Below, in pieces: positions 37,121-49,711 of a stretch of DNA of 64,000 bases (position 1 is the first letter of the stretch; every line of letters begins with the position of its first letter). The translations under genes were made by a program, and so were the position numbers. The stretch is taken from assembly GCA_036850595.1 (NCBI GenBank), contig CM072155.1, forward strand, positions 7,443,475 through 7,507,474. The letters are read 5' to 3'. This stretch comes from Rhyacichthys aspro. Its lineage: Eukaryota > Chordata > Actinopteri > Gobiiformes > Rhyacichthyidae. The notes below the pieces were generated by a model, which saw only the letters and a list, made by a program, of their open reading frames with translations, was not told where the DNA came from and made no database searches.

Positions 37121-37426
37121 GACATGTTTTGACGGCTAAACTTAGGTCAGTCTTCCTCAGAAGGGTCACGTGATGTGATATAACGTCGTCCTACGCCCCG
37201 TGTAGTCCCACCTCTTGAGAACATGTACCTCCCCTCGTCCCAGTTCACCGTCCAATGAGCTTGTTTCCAAATCTCAATTCACTGACAGTGTTTGTTGTCC
37301 TCTGTTCCAAAAATATTGTCGTCTAACCGCTCCAGGCAGGACGACAAAAGCTGTATAAATCATCTGACGACATCACGTGACCCTTTTGAGGAAGACTGCC
37401 AGAAGTTTAACCGTCAGAACATGTGA
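37121..37426. mobile_element. Short inverted-repeat element (MITE-like)
   Basis: The left arm from 37122 (ACATGTTTTGACGGCTAAAC and on to about 37175) is the near-perfect reverse complement of the right arm (about 37372-37425), with a few mismatches over about 54 bases. The interior of about 195 bases is non-coding. Length, long terminal repeats and lack of an ORF fit a non-autonomous DNA transposon. Family not identified. Confidence 0.75.
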
Positions 37427-39240
37427 AGTTATCAAAAACACGGGAAGACCAAACGTTAGAAGAGAAAGCATTCTTTTTGATGTATTTTCTCTGATTTCTT
37501 TAACAATCACATCATACAGACACTGCTGCCTCGATGATGCCATTGATTCATAAATACTGAGAGATTTAAATAAATGCAACCTAGAGCACCTTTAACTATC
37601 TTCTCAGAACTGATTTCTAAGGATGCATTCAGGACACATTTAAGGCTGACCCTTTAGATATACATTTACACTGTCCTAAGTTTAATACCAGGTCTAAAGT
37701 GGGCCAAATGATACAATAATCTCAACCAAGAGCTATTCGGTCTGTTGATATCACCGTACTACAACTGTCATTGGCATATTGATATGATATTTCCTTTTCG
37801 GTAATATGCGAGCACATAGCTGTAGACTCTATCCCTATCTGTCTGCATGATCTACACTACAGTCAGTGAAAAACAGCCATGCACGCACACAGCTGGCATT
37901 TTCTTCCTCTGGCATCTAACATTTCAATCAATGCTCCCAAATCCCACAGAGAAAAACAGACTGAGGCTCATTCATAAAAGTTAATAGCTGCTGAAAGCCA
38001 CAATTATTGCAGTATTAGCACAAGTTATCGGCGAGTGACGCACTGTGACTTCACCTTAGTTCCCACTGCTCATGAGGAAAATGCCCCCACCTGTTGCAAA
38101 AGCCCCCTCTTCTTCGTCACATTCGTCTCTGTTGTCCTCAAACAATACACCCACACCTCGGGGACTTTCCCCTGCCCCGGCAACAGGGGGAGCTGTTGTG
38201 TCCTGGCGGTATGTACACTATGACTCATGGCCTCCAATGTCCCACGCAGTCATATGCTGTCAGCACACACACACATCGGACTTACAGAAGGGACAGGGGC
38301 TGTTTGGAGGAAGTGGGGGCGGGCTGATGGACGTGTTGCCAGGGACGACCGATATCCCAACACAGCGCTGACCCTGGTAATGCCTGTGGCAGCTGGAATC
38401 AATGGTGGTATTGATGTTCATGGAGAGAGTGAGACAACAAGAAAGCAACACAAGAGAATATTCTTTCAATCACTGCATGAGAGTTTCTTATTATGCAACT
38501 TATTAACTGCAAGTTTAACAACAGCCCCAGCAAAGCGAATAAAGTCTAATAAATGACCATTATTTATTGATTATGCTAAATTGATGGAAACAAACCAGAG
38601 AAAATGGAGACTAAACTAAGATCTTTCAATTATGTTTAAGTGTTGGGCCTCATTCAAAACTTTTCACTTCACAGAAAATCCACAGAAGAAGGAAATATTA
38701 CACAACCCACAATGACTTATTTTGCAATAGATCGTATGACATTATTTCTATGAATCATCATCTCTTGTCTAATAGCTTGACACTGATAAGAAACAATAAA
38801 AATATATTGAGTATTTACGTATTTGTATGAGTAAGTACATAATTTTCATTATAATTTTTTTATTTTATTTTGTTTTTGTGGTTGTTTTTTATCATTGTTA
38901 TCAGTATTTGTTTATTTGTTTATTTATTTATTATTGATGTCGGTGGGTCTACCCTATTTTTTTCCACCCTACACAACCTGCATGCAACACAACACACACA
39001 CAAACACTCACCAGCAATGTATTAATGTAATGTCTGTAATGTTTTGTTCTTTCTATCAAATATTGTCACTCTCTTGTTGTTTGATTGTGCAAAGAAACAA
39101 AAGAATACATAGAATAGTGGCAAAAACTGGTTTGTAATATTACTTATCCATTTTCTGCAGCTTATCTTTAGTTTGTACCACTGTTTGTCTGCTTAGGTCT
39201 TGGAATAAACTTGTTAATCACAGAGGAGACACTAGGACTG
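37427..39240. other. Gene desert, fourth part
   Basis: No supported gene. A moderately GC-rich island lies at about 38040-38400; overlapping ORFs there in all three plus frames are not supported by splice sites or homology. Confidence 0.5.
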
Positions 39241-39322
39241 ATTCACATTCATTGCTATGGACAGTTTAGACTCACCAGTTCACCCACTTCCATGCAGGGG
39301 GTGCATGTTTTTGGGCAGTGCT
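39241..39322 (-). repeat. Teleost SINE body fragment
   Basis: Reads GGACAGTTTAGACTCACCAG, TTCACCCAC and CATGTTTTTGGGC on the plus strand. This is the reverse complement of the SINE body seen at 33851. Confidence 0.55.
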
Positions 39323-42300
39323 AAACTTCCTGCTATGAGGCAAGACAGTGGCATCTGTCCAACTTTTACTGGCTCAAACTAAAGAGGCAAACTTGAGAGG
39401 AACAGTCCATGAAATATTAAACTGTTATATCTGACTTCTGTCCTTTATTCTGATGGATCAAATGAAGATGTAATTAAGCAGCCGCTGATATTTACACCGT
39501 GTGAAACCGTACCAAACATCAGAAAGCATAGCCTGCCTTAACGTGACTGGAAGCCGCTGTGTCAAGGTGTGAAATCTATATTCGTCACTGGGGATGTCAC
39601 CCACACACTGCTCATGTCTGTCTTAAATCCCAGGCATACAGAAGTACCCAACAGAGCACATAGCACACACAGCAACAAATAGACTTCGAATTGAAGGTAA
39701 AAAAAAAACGATGGTTGCCACAGTAAAATAAAAAAAAAATAAAATAAAAGACAATATGGTATATACACAAAGCAATTGTAAATTTGAGGGAAACTACTTG
39801 TTTTTTTATGGCACAATCCTAAAGAAAAAAATCTCTCTGTGTCATTTTTTAAGGTAAATGTAAATGCAGATACATTTGCATTATTGATAGAGTAATTACA
39901 GGAATTACCGGTTTGTGATTTTACAGTAATTTACTGTTAATTTGACCAAAATGATGCATTTTAATGGTAATATTATGTATTATCTATAACAACTATCCCT
40001 AAATATAACAATTTGAACTATTTTGTTTTATGGTAATTCAGTGTACTACAGTCTTATACAATTTTTTCTTTTACAAATATCTACTGTTGCCATTTGACAG
40101 TATTTCACCGTAAATAATACATATAACTGTGTATTTATTTGAAACCTTAGTGAATTAGGGCCCATATTTCACACTTCCTTTATGATTCACTTCAGCTTTG
40201 TACATGAACATTCAAGAATATATATAGCAGGAACACCCTAGTATAAACTACAGCTATTATTGTCATGACCTCTGACCTCTGCATCGAGAACCTAAATTCA
40301 TCTAAATCCAACACAACCGCATGGACTCATTGTTAACCTATGCAGTAATTATAGCATGTACATATATCTGGATTTATATACACACCACCTATAACAAAAG
40401 GCCATTTTCCGCGCCGTCTGTTAATGTACTTGCTCATTTATACATCCTGATATCCCGAGGCGGGTGACGGATGGAGCTGTCTTGTCCAATGGGACGCTGC
40501 CAGGATCTATGGCCGATGTGCTGATGCGGGCTCCCGATAAGGCAGTATCTACAACAAACTCTCTGCGGCCATCAAAGCTATCCTACTATTGTTCCCACAC
40601 GCACAGGAAGCCAGGTTTGTTGTGTTATTGTTGGATTCAGGAGAAAGAGTGAGAGAGCTGGAACGGGAATGAGCTCGGTGACGTCGGGTGTGAGTGTGTG
40701 TGTAAATATGGAGGGGTTATTGTTTGAACTTGGGTAAGCCTCGCGCTCTGATTGGGCCGTTGTGTATTGCGGCTGGGGAACAAATGGCGGGTGCCGTACC
40801 TGAGTCAGAACGGAAGAGGAGCCGAAGCGGAACAACACGGAGCGCTGCCGGAAAACACCTGGGAGCCGAAGGGGAGAACAAACAAACCCGGAGGAGGGAA
40901 GAGGAAGACGAGGCAGAGGAGCGGCAGGATGAGGAGGGAATTAAACACACAGACGTAGGGAATGTGCACACTCCAGGAAGACGTTATGGTTTAGATAGAA
41001 GAGGATAAGACAGAAACTGAGTATACTGTACATCACAGAGCTTTGTCAACTTTTTGATACAGAAAAAAGCAAGCGTTTCTTCCAAGAAGCATGAAAAAAG
41101 TGAAATTACTGCATATACCTTCCTGAAAATCGATTTTCAAGCTGCGTAAGTCAGAACACTGGGTTTATGGACGCTGGAATGATGACCATATTTGGGAAGA
41201 GAACCAAATCAGGAAGTGTGATGTAGGTGTAGCTAAAGCCTATAGAGCCTTTCATGGTAAACTAATGGACAGTAAAGTACCACTGTGTGTTATGAAGCAT
41301 TAAAATGTTGCAAAGGTTCTGGCTAGATTAGATTTGAATGATCCCACAATGGGGAAATTCACATAGTCCAAAAATAGTGTTGGAAAATATAAGAAGAGAG
41401 CATGCAATAGAAACATGTACACAGACTTTAGAACAAATATAGAAAATGAAAAAGATAAAAACACTTTAAAAGGTGCAACCAGGTAAAGATAAATAAACAG
41501 CATAATAATAAGAGCACTCTATATGCATTACAAATATTATACAGGTGGAAACATATTGCACGGGTCAAAAGCTATACATGTGAGTTGTGCAGCTTAATGG
41601 CAGTTAAATGCTAACCTTAGCCATTGTCAGGTTTTAGCATAGTTACTAAAGCTTTGTTTACACTGGAGTAATGCTCAGTTCCGTACAGGGAAAAGCAAAG
41701 AGGCCTGCATTTCCACAGTGCTACATCCAGGAAGGCGGCATCTGCAACATAAACACTGATGTATCGTATGTAACTTCAATGCATTTGCCAATAATTAATA
41801 TAGAGAAGAGTAAAGAGTAAATCCTGGTATGTTGCAGCATGAGAGACTAGAGCGACAGCCATACACTGCTGCATTAAACAGCTTTCTGAACCTTCAATAG
41901 AGTCAATTTCCTACATTTTAGGGACTCACGAAGCAGGAGCTGTTATGAAGCCAACTGTTTAAAAGCAGAAGCAGCTGTTGCTCGCTTGATCTTTTTTCTT
42001 TCGCTTCTCGTTTTAGCTCGAGTAAGTATTTTTAAGGAGATTTAATGTCCAATGAGCACACTCCATTGTTTAGCTCCACCTTTTTGAAAGCGGATCACAC
42101 ACGTCTCCAGGGAACAAAGTGTCTCCAAAGTAGCATGGCTTTTTGGTGACACATAGGACTATTTTTGGTAATCGAAACTTAATCTTACTAACCTGACTGG
42201 GAATGCGCCAGTGAAAACACGGCTAATGATGCTGAAGATAACACATTAAGGTGATGGAACTGCCATTCATTTAATTATTTTCCACATCTATCATGTTACA

Positions 42301-42367
42301 GTTTGCGAGGAGGCTGGATAATCATTTAATCAGTGGACAATAACTAACAGAGCACCAGTCTCTCTTA
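39323..42367. other. Gene desert, fifth part
   Basis: AT-rich except for the promoter-like island near 40640-41008, listed separately. No other supported exon. Confidence 0.5.
40640..41008 (+). other. Promoter-like island with short charged ORF
   Basis: It has TGACGTC (40679-40685, CRE-like) and an inverted CCAAT box (40751-40755), then an ATG in strong context (ACAAATGGCG, start at 40784). That ORF runs 74 codons, is rich in Arg, Glu and Lys, has a KRKR-like basic patch (ERKRSRS) and ends at 41008. A possible donor (GACGTAGG) follows codon 57. No known protein is recognised. It could be a first exon, a non-coding transcript promoter, or a conserved element. Confidence 0.2.
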
Positions 42368-42450
42368 TATTCATTCACTATGGGCAATTCAGTCACCAAT
42401 TCACCTATACATGCATGTCTTTGGACACTGGGAAGAGCATGGAGTACAGA
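42368..42450 (-). repeat. Teleost SINE body fragment
   Basis: Plus strand reads TTCACTATGGGCAATTCAGT, CACCAATTCACC and ATGCATGTCTTTGGACACTG, the reverse of the SINE body at 33851. Confidence 0.6.
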
Positions 42451-43734
42451 AGGCCTTCATTCATCATCAGAAATCAATTGAAGCATGCTTCTCTACAGTG
42501 TGTTCGAGAAGACAACAAAAACAACAAAGTGGAAATACACATCTTGGAGCCAAACTTTATAATTATTATCATAGATTCTTCGTCATCCTTAGTTTGCACT
42601 TTCCATGTTTGGCCAATGTGACTGAGATATAATTTAAAGTAGGGCTGAAGGTAGTTTGAGAACATGGGGGATTGATTTGTGTGACTATGTTGGATTTTAT
42701 TTACACAGTGAGCAGCACAAGCCTCGTTTCACCTGAGCAGATTCACACCATCCATTTGTCATCGAGTCACTGAGTTCATCCATTTGCAGCCATCAATCAA
42801 CAAAAATGACAGACCTCACAAGAACAGTATGCAACACTGCAACTCAAGACATCAAGAAAGAATGACAGATTTTTGTGATTTGTCCAAAAGTGTAATAACA
42901 GAGGGACACATACACAAATCAAAAAGACAACCGTGAAGCAAAGCGATGGCAGAAAGAACCTCGCGGCCTGTTGTGCAGCCATCACATCCCTGACACACTT
43001 CTGAGGCTGGCATGCAGCTGAAATAGGCCACTCCAAAGTTTCGTCCCACTCTGTCTCTGCAGATGGCATTGTTTTCAGACACAATTTTCATTGTATGTGG
43101 AGTAGGAGGGGATGGAAATGACTGCTCCAGCAGACGCCAGGCCGTTTTGTACTCAGCGACCCTGGAGAGCAGATGAGAGTTGGCCCTCAGCTGTGCCTCC
43201 CTCCCGCTCAAGTCTTCTGGGAGGTAAAGCCTGGATTTCCCCCTTTCCACTCTCCCTCGGTCTTTAACAAGTAACGCTGCGTTCTCACCCTCTCATTTAG
43301 CACCACTCCTCTCATTTCCTCTCCTCCCCATTAAACCATTATGTCTTTTTATACCGCCAGCTTCCTCCCAGTTTCCCCTGTGCCTACCTGTGCCACCATC
43401 ACTTCACCTGGCTGCACGGCACACATACTTGAACCTCAAATTAAAAAGGGGATGCTATTTTAGTCTAACCGTTTCCAGAAGAGCAATGTCTTTTTTTGTT
43501 GTTTTTTTAAGATCAACAGCAAACTAACAAGAAATGGTGTTTATAACTGACCTCTTTGGCTGCTTTTAAACTTTACCTTTATGCCGGGTCAAAAACTAAC
43601 ATCATTACCCACCTGCCTGGCCTTAAAAGTCCATTTTTTTACTGTTTCATTTAATTTGACAGTTTGATCACGTAATAGCTTATTGTAATAGGAATCATCT
43701 GTTGAAAAAATGAAACCTTAAGAGGGAATCTAGG

Positions 43735-44060
43735 CTTTACAATTTTAATAGATGAGAATGATCAGCCCACAGGAGGAGCTAAGGAGTTAGGCCAATCACA
43801 GCTTGCATCTGGTAAAAAGGAGCACACCCATTGGTCGACACTGAAGGATCAAGGAAATAAACCAAGGAAATGGGTTATTCCATTACAAAATATGCCATAT
43901 TTTACAGCAAAACAGCTCAAAAAGATAAAAAAAATAAAAACAGGCAGGAAATTAAATGTGGATAAATGTTGGCAATGCAGGTTTGATGATAATTACAAGA
44001 TCACTACAGTCTACAACGGTAAACTCCGAAGCTAAAAGTTTCAGGTAAATTTCAACTTAA
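43735..44060. repeat. Dispersed repeat, copy A
   Basis: Shares an ordered series of blocks with 53965-54270: TTTTAATAGAT(G/A)AGAATGA, GGCCAATCACA, CATTGGTC-type or AATTGGCTGGTC, and GCTAAAAGTTT. The two copies are in the same orientation. Family not identified. Confidence 0.5.
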
Positions 44061-44424
44061 TTTAACGTATTAGTATTTTGTGGTGAAAAACTGTCGGTTT
44101 TACCTGTTTTTAAATAAAAGAAGCAGAAAAGGTGACTATGCTACTGTTGGGGAAGAGTAGTGGGGCTGACACAGGGACGGCAAAAACAAAATCAGGTACT
44201 TCAGCTTTAAATCTACCCATTAATTATCATATGAGAGCAATTTAGCTGAAATATGTCTAAAAGTATACCTTACATTGATGCATAAGTGCATAAACCCATC
44301 TGTATACCACACCAGAGTGCTTCTTTGTACTGATGTAGTCAAAATGGCGGCAGGTTAATTGTCGCAGTTTGAGTGCCAACGATATACACTCAATTTTCAA
44401 TGGGAACATATATACTTGCACACT

Positions 44425-44605
44425 TTCTTTTTTTTTTTTTCAACTTTGTTTATTCATTTTTGAGGTACAAAGTATATCAAAATGCAGACATACAATGTAC
44501 ATTTTACAAGTATCAATTTACAATTTACAAGAAATCTAAGAACCTAACAGAGCAAGAACAGCCCCCTCTTAAACAAACACACACACAAACACACAGCAGA
44601 CAGTA
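44425..44605. repeat. Poly-T-led interspersed repeat, probable
   Basis: A T11-12 run is followed by CAACTTTGTTTATTCATTTT and an AC-rich end. The layout resembles the poly(A) end of an inserted retroelement in reverse orientation. Family uncertain. Confidence 0.35.
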
Positions 44606-47600
44606 AATATACTTGCACACTTAAAATGGGAATTATAATGTCCAAAGTGGGGCAATATTATACAGTAGTTTAAATTCAGTGCAGCCAACAGTATTTTAAA
44701 TGAATGTCATCTTCTCAATCATACATCTTTTTATCTATTATCTATTACTGTCTGTCCTCACAATTATCAAACCCATATGTTAAGTAATTCCCAATGTAAT
44801 AACCAGGTTCCTTGGAGATATTAAAAGCCTTTTCAGATCCCGTTTGCTGTTTGCTCAGTGTTGGCGCTGCACCTATCCCGCGCTGCCTGAACCTGTCTGA
44901 TTGTTCACTTTGATTACAGGTTTCTTGGCCGACTCATTCAAACTTCCTACAAAGAGAGGGAGGCCTACTGTATGTAAAGCGCGAGTGCCGTGCGTGTGTT
45001 ATAATATCCGCGTGTGAGTGCGCATGCAGGTGTGCGCATTCTCTTGGCGTTAAAGTCGTCCAAAAGTCACATCTGAGCGCAGGACCTGACATCTGGATAA
45101 TTTATGGCGCTCTAAGGATTTTTGAAACTTTTGGTGAGCAGCTGCATGGAAGCAACAAAAAGAAGACGGGACTAAATTACAAAGATGTCACGCCGGGTGT
45201 GTCAGATGAATTATCTACTGCCTGACCTTGGGTTTTATGGCTTATCATGAGGTCCTTAGAGCCTTTATTTGCAGTCTAATAGATGTAAAAGACAATTAAT
45301 GGATATCACAAGGGCAGGGTTTAACATGACAGGTGCGTTGATGGGAGTCCGCTTAACACAACTAATTAAAAAATACTGCACGAGTGAACTGCCATGTCAC
45401 ACATTTACACTCACAGAGGTCATTAACATATTTGGTAAAAGATGACAAAGGTGGCTGTAGCCTTTGTAGCAAGTGATGCTAACCTCTATGTAAGTGTTAC
45501 AAGTGATCTTCCAAAAGCATTCGTGACAGTGATTGTAAATGAACTGGGACATGTCCATTTGTTTGTCAGACGTTGTGGTGCATTCATGGGGTCCTCGGGA
45601 GTTGACCTTCCTTGTTGTTATTGTTTAGAATATTTCGACTTTCCGAGCTCAAATCATGTGAATGCACCGAAGTCGTAAGAGCGACTTCCTAACTCGGATA
45701 CTTTGGATAACTCGCAGACGGTTGCTATGGTAACAAGATCTAAGTTCAAAGTGCAATTGTGGCTGTCATGGTACAATCTAACTCAGAACAACACTGATAC
45801 TGGTAAAAGCGGAGACAGAACTAAGAAGGACAAGCACCTGAGGCCTGAACGTTCATATTTTAATAACTCCTCTACCTGCACCATATAACAGAAAACACAT
45901 AGTATGTCATAAATAAATAAATAAGGTACAGATCGTAATGTGACTTATAATGTTGGGCTGTTTGAAACCTGTAAGGATGTATTTTGTATTTTACAGAAAG
46001 TGTCTTTTAAAATGTTAATATTTAGCTATTTGTTTTTGTTTTGTTTTTTTTCAGGAAGGCAATAGAAAAAAATACACCTCACTTTCCAGAGGTTTGTCCA
46101 TTATTGACACCAGTAATTGTATTAAGCTCTGGCCTTTGTGGTTCTAATTGTCTGAACAGATTTAGTATCTCAATACCACATCAGTGTTTACATGCACAGT
46201 GTTTTTAAACAGGTGGAAAACATGTCGGCAGCTTCTTCAAAATCTTGTTTAATGTCCTCAGGTTACAGTGTTATTCTAGTTGGATTCATGTTTGACTCTG
46301 TGCAGCCAAATAAACTCTACTCCTGCACTAATCTCGCCCTTCTAGCGCCTTTATCAAAACAAACAGTGCATGTTGATAACAGTGACCTACTGTAGATGCA
46401 TAGAATATTTTCTGCTGGGGACCAAGAAAGAAAAGGAATGCTGCTATCGCCAATCTACCGTTTGAAAGGCTTTGTGGAGCACTTGGTGAATGCGAGATCC
46501 TGATTTCTGAGAGGAATACCAGATGACAACCGTGACACACTGTGCACGACGTCATCAGGAAATAACCTTGTAAACAGGAACGACTGGGAGGAGGCTCGGG
46601 CGCTCGGTAGAAAGAAAAAACACACGGAGAAAGAGAGGTCAGGGAGGCATTTTTAGATGGACTGTCACAAATCCACCTGTAAGCCCGCCTTCCTGCCCTC
46701 TTTCTAATTTTACCTCTCTTTCTATTTCTGTCGGGTCATAAATCTCCACTGTCTTCGCACTGTCTCCAGCTCTGCTCCCAGTTCACCCTTGAATTTTCAC
46801 TTCTCACACTGTTAAACCCAGTGAGACCTCAGCTGTTTAATTCTGCTCTGTAGACTGTATATAAAAATGGACAGTGTGAACATGGCATTGCCCACTGACC
46901 CTATTGTCCTCTTTTAAGTACAGTGATAATGATTTCATTATTTATTGGGCTAATCTTTTTTTCATTATGAGGTCATGAAACACAGAAAGCATGACGGTTA
47001 TAACTGAGTAAAAAGATCCAACTTCAAACTACAATTTCTAAGCTAAATAACTAAGAGGTGCTATGCAAAACTGTGCAAAAATAATTCTAGTTTACATTCC
47101 TATTTAAATAAACAAAACATATCACATAACAGCCTTTGTGCTAGCTAGCATGCCTCCATATTTTTTCCAAATGAGGCTCGCTAAAAATGAAAATTTCAAT
47201 TTTTTTCAATAGGCAAAGAACACCAAACATTCGTAACTCCGCATAAACAGGTTGTTTTTGGTAATGGCAACTGATTGAGTGCATCATGTGTGCTGTCAGT
47301 GACAGGGTAAAGAACAAGTCACTCAATATTCAGCTGTGCTACTTATACATGCCACTGCTTGCTTAGGATTATGTTGTACTGGATTTGTACAGAACGCCCA
47401 ATAACACCACATTTAGTAGGCCACACCTAAAGTTCTACATGAAATATTATGGGACTTGAGCCTCCACAAAAAAACAAACTGCTTAAAATTAGCATACATA
47501 TTGATAAACCTGAAAATTGCGGTAGAAAGCATGTCTTTATAAACACACATTAAGTAAAGCAACACACAAATATGAGTTGAAGACTATGAAGAAATATCTA

Positions 47601-49527
47601 AAACTTCTTAGGATCCTTGCTTCAAGAAGTCAATAAAAAACAGACAAAGTATATTTTGTATAGTAGTAAAGTATATACAAGTGTCTAAATTGGTTGGTTT
47701 GGTTTTCTTGCACTCAAATAAATGAATAGGGAATAGTAGTGTAACTTTTTGATGACATTGCTGATGGAGGGGTCTGTTTATTTATTCTTATCTGACATTC
47801 AGACCGCAGGCTCTCTGTTTTAGGCCCTAAAGCCGTCTTGTTTGTTGGTGTCCCCTATATACAGTACATTGTATTGTCCTCTTTCCTCTCCCTTGTTGTA
47901 TGATTATCCTATGGGAGAGCCCAGTTCCTTTTGTCTCTTAACATCCTATTAGTTCTTCTTTTAGACGTGTTACATCGAGTACTTCTGCGTATCCGTCAGT
48001 CATTTTGTCACTATTTATAGTGTTCAACAATAGCTCCCAAATTACTGTAAGGTAACTGACTAGATTTGGAGATGAAGCTTTGTGTCTGTCTACTGTACAA
48101 GCATTCCTGTGTCCTGTGAATGTTTAACTCACACAAACCTCAACCAAGTCCACTTAGATCCAGCTCAACTTCGTTACCTTTAGGAAGTTTCAGCTCCACG
48201 TGAACTTTTAAAAAACCTTACACGGTGTTTAATTATGCTTTATCTGAAACATTCCCCTGACCCCATAAGCCCTGTTTACAGAGCCGTGAATGAAATAAAT
48301 CACATCCCCCTTTGCAGAGGAGTTTAAATTACTATTGCAATTTACCGCGGAGCAGTCCTGTGAGGTATTCATTAGCTCCGTACAGTAGAGAGTAGAGTAG
48401 GGAAGTCCCCCATGAACCGGGACAGGGAGGGGAGGCTGGCAGAGGAATGCTGCTGTATACAGCCTCTGGGAGCTGAACAAAACCAGGCATTCCTCATGGA
48501 GGTGTTTATGTTCTGCAGCCTGGTGTGGTCCATCCTCGCTGGAACGGTTACTGTCTTCACAATGTAAAAAAAACCAAAACAAATAAAATGTCTATGTTGC
48601 GTATTTTTGAACTGTTATGTCTTTGTGAGGGAACAGAATATCTTCATATCATAATATTGCTCTTTCTGTAACATTCTTTTTAACTCCAATATATTATTTG
48701 ATATTTTTACAATATCAAATAATAAGCGTAGTAATGTTTTGTCCTTTTACGTGTCTGTGTTCACGAACCGCTCTTTGCAAAACTCTGATCTAGACGGTAC
48801 GTTTCCAGGTCGACAATAACAATAACAAACTCTGTCTCAGTCAGCCTTTGTGTATAAAAGTGCTGCGTATCCCCTGTTGCACTTCGCTGTATGTTCTGTT
48901 TACTGTACAGCTTAGAACCCGGTGGTACAGTTATGCGGGGGTCACCGACCTGGAGATAAACCGTGACCTCGGACTGGTGCACGCACACTTACACTTACAC
49001 CTTACGGGACGAGATGCGATCAGCTGTGAGAATTATACGGCTATAAATTAGCTGCGCTTGCATCAGCGCTTGGGAACATCAGAGGGTCAAGTCTTGGCCG
49101 TGCTCCAAATGTCTGGGCCTTTTGAAGAAGCCTAATTGTGTGGGCTTTCTCTTTCCCACTTGTATAGTTTGTACAGTATACACTCTATTCCTTATATAAC
49201 ACACTCTATGCTGTCAATATGCATCTATCTTGCGCAATCTGTTTTTCCTCTCCGATATCTTCCTCTTTCGGCGTCCTTGTTTCAATAGACTGCATTCCAG
49301 CAATTCTTCGCTGTCAGTCCTTCTCCTTCTTCCTCTCCCTCTCCTTCTTTATTCGCAGACTCGTTCGTTAGCTGCCGTTGACAGATGCTCGCTGAGACCA
49401 GGGACTCTGTGGCTGCCATAGACCAGTCGCATGCAGACACTCCAAATTAGTCTTTGATTGGACGAGAAGGCATTCTTTCTTGTGTAACAGGTCCCCTTTG
49501 GTTAGTCACATTCTAATCCTACCCAGC
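44606..49527. other. Gene desert, sixth part
   Basis: No supported gene. GC-richer islands at about 44870-45250 and 48300-48560 are candidate regulatory DNA. An imperfect palindromic segment lies at 45573-45670. Confidence 0.5.
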
Positions 49528-49711
49528 AAACATAAAACTTTATCAGCGTCATTTAAAAAGTCATGTTTCCTCTTTGTTTCCACTTATTAAACATGAAACT
49601 TTATCAGTGTCATTTAAAAAGTCATGTTTCCTCTTTGTTTCCACTTATTAAACATGAAACTTTATCAGTGTCATTTAAAGTCATGTTTCCTCTTTGTTTG
49701 CTTCCACTTAT
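49528..49711. repeat. 61-bp tandem repeat, three copies
   Basis: Units begin near 49531, 49592 and 49653 and share ACTTTATCAG, GTCATTTAAA and GTCATGTTTCCTCTTTG. The first two differ by a few bases. The third has a 2-base deletion in the A run and a 4-base insertion near its end. Confidence 0.9.

Noticed and set aside
38072..38556. Three overlapping ORFs of about 77-109 codons
   Set aside because: All three plus frames are open together, which points to base composition rather than coding; no homology seen.
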